Virus record (IMG/VR): IMGVR_UViG_3300009060_000001
Coordinates: 1-64,000 of that record
Reading direction: 5' to 3' (one strand)
Length of the DNA stretch: 64,000 nucleotides
Source of the DNA: a virus
Of the stretch, positions 15,815-25,300 are shown one piece after another. The notes beneath the pieces are model-generated. The model saw only the letters and a program-made list of their open reading frames with translations. It made no database searches and had not been told where the DNA came from. Positions within the stretch are counted from its first letter, which is position 1. Each line of letters opens with the position of its first letter. The position numbers were made by a program, and so were the translations under genes.

Positions 15815-16297
15815 CTAGATGATTTTACCTTTTTGTATGTGGAATAACACCTTCCCTCCTTGATTGAGTTCTTTACTTAAAGCCGGATAAACTATCCGGT
15901 ACGCATCTCTGGCACTTCCAACGTTAAAATTATTATGCCCATCATTCCTTTTTTGGGGATTCGTGCCGGTCATAGGGCAACCTTTAGTATTTTCATCTGT
16001 ATTGCCTGGATGGAGCTCAATGTACTTAAAGCCTTGCACCCCTAGCAAATGGATCATTCCAATGTGATTGATAATGGGATCATTTGCAAATACTTGCTTG
16101 TAATGATTGTGAAGTCCTCCTTCGGCACGAATCTCTGTTTCATACGTGCCATAAGGGATAGCTGTTTCTCCTGGAACCTTGGGGCCTTCGCGAACTTGGT
16201 CCTCCAGGATAAAACATTTAAATTCATCGTTGAAGTTCATGTGAGAGAGTGTTGAATCGTCCCCGAAAGCAAATCTATTAATATAAACGTGAATCAT
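15815..16297 (-). CDS. DUF5675-family protein
   Basis: 160 residues from the ATG at 16297; a reading from 16390 would add 31 unconserved residues overlapping the giant gene. The conserved blocks are FILEDQVREG, GETAIPYGTYE, IHLLGVQGFKYIELHPGN and TKGCPMTG. DUF5675 is common beside lysis or tail genes of phages of Bacteroidota. The HPGN...GC arrangement recalls L,D-transpeptidase-like active sites, so a role at peptidoglycan is possible but unproven. Placed between the ejection protein and the holin. Confidence 0.8.
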   Translation of the reverse strand: MIHVYINRFAFGDDSTLSHMNFNDEFKCFILEDQVREGPKVPGETAIPYGTYETEIRAEGGLHNHYKQVFANDPIINHIGMIHLLGVQGFKYIELHPGNTDENTKGCPMTGTNPQKRNDGHNNFNVGSARDAYRIVYPALSKELNQGGKVLFHIQKGKII

Positions 16298-16302
16298 AAT
16301 AT

Positions 16303-19300
16303 TTAATCTGTTTTTACTGTTCCGCTTTGAGCCAGGATGGAAGCAGCTATTTCGGTCATTTGTTTCTCTAGCTGATCGGCTTGCTGCCAATTCTTGTTTT
16401 TTCGCAACTCTTTAACCTGTTTGTATAACTGTTGCAGCGTATTGGCTGTTTTGTGAAATTGAGCCAATTTTCGTATCTGCATATCCAATTGCCGGATTCG
16501 TTTAATATCTTCCGGATTGCCGGTGTTGGCTTTTTCAAGATCATCCCGGGAACGTTTCAAAGATTGAAACTTCTGATCTAAATCAGTGATTTTCTGTGTG
16601 CTCTGGCTATACCAACCATCCGGAGTTCGCTGCACTAATTTTCCTCCCAAGGGAATGTCCGCAGCTGTAATGGGTTCTCCCCTGGCAATTTTATCTTTAA
16701 ACTCTAGGGCCCGGCCAAGCAGATTACCGGTAACATTATTCACTACATGCTGAATTTTTAAAGGACTCATGTGGCTTATTTTACCCAAGGTTTTATAAAA
16801 ATTAGGTGTCGTTGTAAAAGCTTGCTGCTCGGGTGGATATTCTTGCAGCCAAGGCGGAACAATAGGTTCCTTCCAATAAAATTGATAATTCACTGCTCCT
16901 TCAATAAGCGAAGTAAGCTGTGGTCCAACAGCCATTTGGAAAATAGGTGATAATCCTCCAGATACCGGGGTATCTCCCATTCTGCTCAAAACAGTCTTAG
17001 CAAATTCGCCAGCCGGTAATTTTGATTTATTAGCTGCATTATCCAGGGAAATCCATGTAAATGCCTGAATAGCCCCTGTAGGCCCATAATCAAATGGTAC
17101 GCGGTAAGCCCCAAATAACGGCATATAATTTTTTCGCTCTTGATTGGTACGATTTTCAAGCTCTTTCCGGCGCTTTTCAGGCGTAGCAGCGGTAGAGATA
17201 GCCCATGCTATCGCCGTTGGTACGGCTACTCCCATTCCAAGACGAAGGCCCTGTTGCCAGCGGATCCTGCTATCCGGATGAACCAACCGGTGAAGCGTTT
17301 CAGAGAATATTTGTGTGGATGGATTAATGAATCCTCCAGCTCGATAGGCTGCATGGATGGTTGAATTCCCCGGCCGTTCCCCGAAATTTCCTGAAACGAA
17401 ATCGTGGGCCATCATGGCAGCTTCATCGCTATGGCCCATGTGTTTCATTTGAAGGTAAGCGCCAATGCGCGGAGCTTCTTCAACGGCTGTTGATAACCGG
17501 CTCATACCTGTTGCTTCCATAAACAGATGGAAGGGCTTATTAAGCAACACATTGGGTGCTACAAAGGTATAATGGGCGGCTTTATCTTTCCAGTCCATCT
17601 TATCCCAATTTTGGGGGAATAGCCCTTCTTTAAGAATCTGCTTAAACCGGCTTTCATTAAATTGCCTTTCTTCGGAGATCGAATCATACATGGTACGCGA
17701 AAGCAATTCCGTATCCACAACATCGGTCTCATCATTGCCGGTAAGCTTGGCCAGCATACCACTAGCGAAATAATATCCTGGGGTGATAGATTTCATAAAA
17801 TCACCTACCGTTTGATCGTCCACCGTATATTCCGGAGGAAGCCCAAAGTAAGCGCCAGTGCTGGCGTCCCGGGGCAGGTTACGCCCAATAAAATCCAATG
17901 TATTGGTTATAGATTTCTTCCAAGGTGCCGTGGCCTTAGCAATGGTATTCCAGAATTTAGCTGCTCCCCCGGTCTTTTCGGTACGGGCAAAATAATCGTA
18001 CATATAAGGATTTTTCAGCTGGTAAAAAACTCTGGCCCCATTACGTTTAGCAGCGATAATATTTATCCCCTGGGGATCGGCTCCGCGCCAGATAGGCATA
18101 CCCGTTGATGCAATATTAATTTGTTCGGGTTTAATAGGATTAGGCTGCATCACTTCGCTGGGATCTACTCCCATGCTGGCAGCAGCTTCTTCCCGGCGTT
18201 GATTGTTAAGATAATCAGCAACCACCTTAGCCATTTCTTCGGGCTTTAAGTCTGCCACTTTTTTTGTATCCAGCTGAATAGGAGATACTAATCGATTTAT
18301 GGGAACTTTTGCTTCCATCGGAATATCATCGCGCCGGTTCATTTCTTCGGCCATATAAATGGGAGCCAGCATTGCGCGATTCTGATAATAAGCATCAACT
18401 ACTTGATACGTTCGCTGTTGGATAGCTTTCAGTAAAGGAAGCATGGGATGATCGCCACCCTTTACCCCCCGGAATCCGGCATCTGCTTCCGGAATCGTTT
18501 TATCGCGAGTTGTATTTTCTCCCTTGCCCTCTACATCTTTGAGCAATGGCATATAGAACTCATAGGCAGATTTCATCCGAATGGCTTCGCCCAGGCTTTT
18601 GTCCCCTCCCAGGTATCCGGTCAGGAGCAGCTTATCCATATAATCGTTTATTTCGTTGAAATAACCTTTCCATTCCGGATTTGCTTGTTCAAATTCATTA
18701 ACCTTTTGGGCTACAACCGATGGCTTGACTTCTGTAATCCCGGTATAGGGAGCCAGCTTTTTAATAAGTCGCTCCAGGGAAACCTTATATTGAGAATAAA
18801 ATTCAAATTGTGGCCACGCATCCTTTCCGATCTTCTGTAATGTTTCTTCAATGGGAAGGTCGTGCAATACGATTTGATTCCCATGCTCACCGGCCGGATC
18901 GGTGAGCTTGTTTTCGAGTTCGTCAGAAATATTGAATCCAGCTTCGCGCAGCTGGTCAATTTGGTCCTGGGTAGCAATAACGCCATCTCCGGTACTCATA
19001 ATTTTAAGGCCGGAACCATGCAGGGCATCTTTTGCAATGCCAGGAATCCGGTTGGTTATCTGATGGGCCAGTCGGAAATCCGCTTTTGTTTCGCGGATGT
19101 CTTTCATAAACTCCCGGGCCTTTTGTTTGCCTTCGTTATTATCGTCATAAATATCAGTAAAGGCTTTATAGACCGCATCACGCTCCCATTGATGGATGGC
19201 CCAATTACGTCCCAAAGCCGTAAACGTGAATCGATCGAAAACATCCTTGGCCTTTTCCGTTAATGGATTGGGATCCGGCCCGGTATCCTTATTGGCAGCG

Positions 19301-22300
19301 CGAAGCATTGCGACCGGTCCGCGTTCTGAATGAAGTTTATATAACCGAGCTGCATCTTGCAGATTATCCAATAACTCTGGAGCATCTGCTTTCATGGCAT
19401 TTACTAAGTTAGTCGTTAAATCCAACGAAGATGTAAACTCTGGATTTAAGATATAACTACGTGCCCATTCGGCAAAATACTCTGCCGGGGAATCCGCAGA
19501 AGCTCTCGATATGCCAGCTTCTTCTAATGGTTCCTTGATTTGATCCCAATCAAATTGTTCTAAGAAATCCGGATGAACATCTTGGATCTGATGATGAATA
19601 CCATGAGCAGCTTCATGAAAGACAGCTACATCGCCGGGCTCGCGCGCTCTTACCAATCTGGCAGAATGCTGGTAATGAGCAGGATTCCGAGTAGTTGTGT
19701 TCACTTTCCCTACGCGCATCTCGATACCTACGGCATCATTAAGGAAATTAATGATCGACCGCATTCCTACTTCGCTACCATCCGGATCGTTTTTAATTTT
19801 CTTAGCCAGCTGTTTAGCTTTTTTGCTCTTTATCTGATCCACATCGGCCCAAGCAATATCATAGTCGCCCTGTGGTTGCAGATCCCGGATATGATCGATG
19901 CCGGAATTTCGGCTGGCCATATTTACCGTTGGGGTTATGTTTTTAGAACCTGATTTATCTTTTGCTGGGCTACGCTGCTGCTCCTGTCCTCCGCCCTCCT
20001 GCTGTTGGGATTGGTTAGGCCGGAAGGCTTCCTCAAAAGCTTGTTTGGCCCCAGCTTCCGTGTTGCCGGGTGTTTCGAAACGTTCAAATAAGTTAGTTTC
20101 TCCATCGATTCGATTGGCGTAATTTCGGATTAAAGTTCTAATAGCAGTTTGTGTACCTGTTGTACCCAGCTGCTTCATTATTGCCGAGCTTGGCCGTTGT
20201 ACATCAAGCAATATTTGGGCCAGCTGGACTTCCTGGTTGGTGTAAGCTTCGTTTCCCTGGGAAAAAACATCTTGTTGGTTCACAAAATCCGATGCGGTTT
20301 TCATGCTTTTATTCTTGCGCACATTCCAAACAATATCAACGGCATTTTGCAAGGTGGTTGATAGGTCTGCTGGAGTATTAAGGTAGCGGATCAACGTGCC
20401 ATAAGAGCGTTCTATCCCCCGGATTACATCGTGTGGCATTTCGGAAAATTTGCGAATGGTATCCCGGCCAGTGTCGCTGTCAAATATTAAGCTACGGAAC
20501 ACATCAGCCATAAAATCTTTTCCCTTAACAGTAATCTTATTTTCATTATCCAGAAATTCCGATCGATCGATGTCTGGAAGAAGATCAACAATACGGGGTC
20601 CAACATCATCCAGGATGCTTCGAATGGTTTCGGCATCGGAACTGTCAATAATCCGGCCAATCTTTTGGCGATCGGCTTCCGGAAGATTGCGAACGGATGC
20701 CTTAGCTTCGTCAATAGGATCCAATCGGGCTTCGGCCGTATTCTTAATATTACCTAATCGAATAGCTTCTTTGTCGTTTACGTCCATCACACGAACCAAG
20801 ACCGGCCGTTTCATTTGAGCTACCTGGTTTTTATCCAATCCAAATCGTTCGGCTTGGGTTACCAGATACCCTTTATAATTTTGAGCCTTGCCGGGATTCT
20901 CCGAATACGCCAGTTGTAGAGAAATCGACCGGCCGTTCCCCTGAATAACCTCTCCGCGCGCGTTTGTAATAGGAGCCCCATAAAAGGCCAGATCATTGCC
21001 GGTGATAGAATCTGGATTCAGCTTTTGGGCAATTTGCTTATGCTGGGCAATATATTTCCGGCCGCGGCGATCGCGCGGTTGGCCTTTGGATATAACGTGT
21101 TTAGAGTTTAACGATCCATCGGTATTGTGGGATGCTTGTAGATCCCGGGCTTCCAGTACAGCATAATGGCCAGGATGATCTTCCGATCCATCGGGCTTAA
21201 ATGAAATCTTTATATCCGATCCATTCTGTTTGAATACGCTGTCTGAATTACGGACTTCTTCTATCGGACTGCTAAACAAACGATCAAAAATTCTGCGTTG
21301 ATCCTTATTGATGATAACAGCATCATCTTGCTGGCTCAACGATTGGTAGATATTTTGCAGCCATTCCTTAAACCGAGTAAAAAGCCCTTTTACTTCTTCG
21401 TTCGGAGCCTTGCCATCGGCCAGGTATTTAACAAAGCGAGTAGCAAACTTTTCTTCATGCTGTGGAGTCCATTTCCCATCTTCCACATTCAGCCAAGCTT
21501 CCATCCGGTGAAGATCATCTTCGGGGAGGTCCCTTCGAAATACTTTACCTAGCTGGCGAACGATCGTTTCAAAATCATCCTCATTTTCAAATAAATGAAT
21601 AATAGCGCGCTCGTCATTATCAAATGAGATCGCTTGCTTGCCAGGCATTCCATCGTACAAATTAACTGGCTCCTGAAATGCCTTGTAATCGGTTCGGGAT
21701 TCCAATACTCCGGAAGCGCGCATAGAATCATAGGTTCTTCTGCTGCCTTCTCCTGGTTGAACAGTCAACACATCTGCAAGGCCATCTCCGGATTTGCTAA
21801 AAGACTTGGATAATTCTCCGAAATACCCTTTATGCAGCCGGAAGTCTTTCGGACTAAGGTTGGATACCAATACAGAGCTAGTAGCGCCAGAGCGATCCAT
21901 ATAAGTGCGTAGTTCGGTGGCAAACTTGCTATGGCCAATACCCTCTCTGGCCATTCCGATTTGTGGTTGATTCTTCATGTGTAAGAATCCTATAACTTCC
22001 TTTTGATGATTCAATAATATAGCAGAGTATTTGTCTGCCAAAGAAAATTTTCGGGATTCAATGAATTGAGCAACTTCGCCGGGGCTTGTTATTTGAAAAC
22101 GTTCACCGGGAGGACTATAATTTTTTGTGTTTTTAAATCGTCCCCAGCTAAATACGGGTACATCCCGGGATGTCGTTGCATAAGGTCCTTCCAGCGATTC
22201 GGCTCGCTGTTCCACAGTAGGCACATCGCTGGTTCCTTTAGGGCCAACCTCATCAAACACCCCATAGAGTCCAGAATTCCTATTTATAATAATCGAATCC

Positions 22301-25300
22301 CTCATTCTAACGCCAGCTGGCAATCGTTCTTTTATTTTTTTATGCATACTAAGATCAGCTCGGGAAGATTTTAAGTTTCCGCTGGGATGGTTATGAACCA
22401 AGGTAACTTCTTGGATGTCGTAACGCTGCACGAAGTCTGTAACAGCCGTATGATCGATTGCAGAATGAGCAGGTCCCCCCATGCCAACATTAAGAATAAT
22501 GGCTTCACCATTCCGATCTATCCCTACAATGTATCCTTGTTCAATAGCTGCGTTTTCCAGCTGTGAAAACATAAAGGCTATATCGGCATCCGTTCGAACC
22601 TGTTGGTTGCGACTCACCGGCTTAATATTATCCCAGGGAATGTATTGGCGTTCCTGCATAGTGAATTCCAGGTTATCCCCTTGGGTTATTTCTCTCATAC
22701 CTGGATGTGCCGGTATGGTTTCTTCGGGAGCTGGCTCGTTTGGATTTTCATCGAAGAACCCAAGTTGCCGGGCGCTTTGGTATTCCATAATACGACCATC
22801 CGGCAGCTGCACGTAATTCCCATTTTCACTGTACGAAACACCGGTTTTTTCTTCAAGCCTATTACCAACATCCTGCATGGAATTTATATCATCTCCATAG
22901 GACTCGATAACTTCATTGGCTTGGCCATCGGTAATGGGTGGCTGTTTGGTAATACCGGCCAACCGGCGCTTCCAGTATTCTGCTTCATCTCGGCCATTTT
23001 GTTCGGCCCACACACGCGCGCGCTGGGAAATCAAGTTAATAATACCATCAACTTGTTCTGCGGTAATATCAGCATTGTTATTCAGCTGTTCGCGAAACTT
23101 CTCCTTCGTCATGGTTTCTGTATGTCGGCGCGGAGTTTCCTCCGGGGGAATCTCTTTATTATCAAGATCCTTAGTAGTAGATTCCAACAAGTCCGGATAA
23201 GCAGAAAGTATTTCTTCGGATACCGGCCGGTTATCTTCTAAAGCTTGAGCAACAGCTGTCTTATGCTCGGGAATAAATTTATTGTCAATGAGATTTGAAA
23301 TTTCTTCTTCACTCATTCCATCCGGAAGTTCATCGATGCGATGCTGCACGTATTCTTCGGGCATCTGATGATGGGGCTTTAATTCAATCGATTTTTCACC
23401 GGCGCGATCCAGTAGCTTGTTAACCAAATCCCCGGTTGTCATATCTTCTGTTGGAGTAATGCCGTTTTCTTTTGCTACTTGTTCTTGCCAGGTTTCCCCC
23501 TCTTTGACATCTGACATTACCATATCCGGCATATTGGGATTCTGCTGGTAATCTCTAATTAATTTACGTGCCGAATCGGTTAACTCGACTCCTTGGTTGG
23601 CTTGCTGTTCAGATTGGCCAGTATTTGCATCCGTTTGCTCCTGGGAAGATCCAGGTACTTCATTTTGGTTCTCATCGATACTTTGTTGCTGCTGATTATT
23701 GGGTTGGGGATTGTTGTCGATGATTTCATTTTCAAAGGCAATTAATTGGTTAAAAAGTTGTGGCGCGTTGTTTGCTCCGGATTGCTGGAGCTGCTGCGTT
23801 TTTTCATCGATCCAATCCAAAGCGCGGATCTGTTCAGCTTCGGTAAGGGGTTGGCCTTGATCGAATTTGTCAAAAACAGTGGTCATCCGGGGATCGCCAT
23901 CGTCCAGCCGGAATTCGCTTGTATTTACGCCCTGCGGAGTTAACTCCCGGTGGGCTTGATCAACGGCCTGGGTAAATGCTTCGGGATCCACGTTGGGCTG
24001 CGTACCGCGTCCGAAGTACTGCTGCCACATTACTTGCTCTACAATATCCGGATCGCGGAAGGTACGGCGGTTGCCATCTTCATCAGCCATCGTAACACTT
24101 TGTACTTCTCCAGCATCATTCGTATTACTAGAAAGCCAGCTATAATTTTTCGTCTGCTGGGGTTCGCCGGTAAGCCGATCGGTTTCTGTTAATTGAAATT
24201 GGTCGGTTTTGGGATCCGTAAGTTGCATAGTTCGTACAGGGGGCTGGGTAGCCCGTTGCAGCTCGGTATCAGAAAGCTTTGTAGAAGTATCTTTATAGGT
24301 GTCGGGAACCTCTACAATCTGATTATCACCGGTATCAATAACAATATTCCCTTCGGAATCCTGCGTAAGTGTTCCGCTATAATCGCCCATAGTTACTTGG
24401 TCGCCCATTACATCTTCAATCGTTCCTTGCTGGGCTTGCTGATCGCGCATTTGCTGGAGCTGCTGGTTATGGATCTCATTCCGGCGTTGCTGGAGCTGCC
24501 GGATAGATTTATCAAATTCTTCTGTGGGTTCACCCCGGGTTTCGGCAATATCACGATTGCGAAGGATCCGGTCGGTTTCTTCGGTTATTTGTTTTATTTG
24601 GGTATTTAAATCGGCATCCTCATTTATATTAGAAGTAGCTCGTTGATCCGGGGAATAACCGCTATTCTTTTCAAGTTCCTGTGTAAACTTCTCCCAATGA
24701 TCCAATACTTGCTGATCGTTATAGTTTTGAACCCCTCCATGATCCGGAATCACTTCTTCTTCCAGGATGCTATTTCTGCGCGTTTGCCACAACTGGAAGT
24801 TATGATCTTTTAAATCCGGATTTCTTGCATCAGTTATCTGATTGGCTTCGGTATAGATCTCTTGCTGCGATGATCCATCCCTGGTATAAGGCAACGATAT
24901 TTTAATTCCTGGTTTCTGCGGGGCTTCCTGTTGCTCAATATTCAAACCGGCTTGCCTAGCAGCCGATTTCACATTGGCATTTCGCTGTGGATCCGAAGTT
25001 TCATTAAATACCATGTGCCCCTGGGTTCCACGAGATTTTGGAGCTCCAGATTCGTTTCTGCTTCCAGGGTGGTCAACTTGTAATCCGGAATCACCGGAAT
25101 TGATTTCATACCCCATTGAAGTGGCAGCCTTGGCATAAGGAACTAATCCCGAATCCAGCTGAATAGATTTTCCGGAAGGCTGTTCCACATCTTGTTTTAT
25201 AGGTTTATTATAGGTCTTTTGTTCTTCCGGACTCATATTTTGATATTCTTCCGGAGAGAGAAATTCCCGGCCGGTTACATCCACATTTGATTGTGGGGAC

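Noticed and set aside
15815-16297. Calling the DUF5675 protein an endolysin
   Set aside because: Only position and a loose HPGN...GC pattern support it; no known lysin motif is present.
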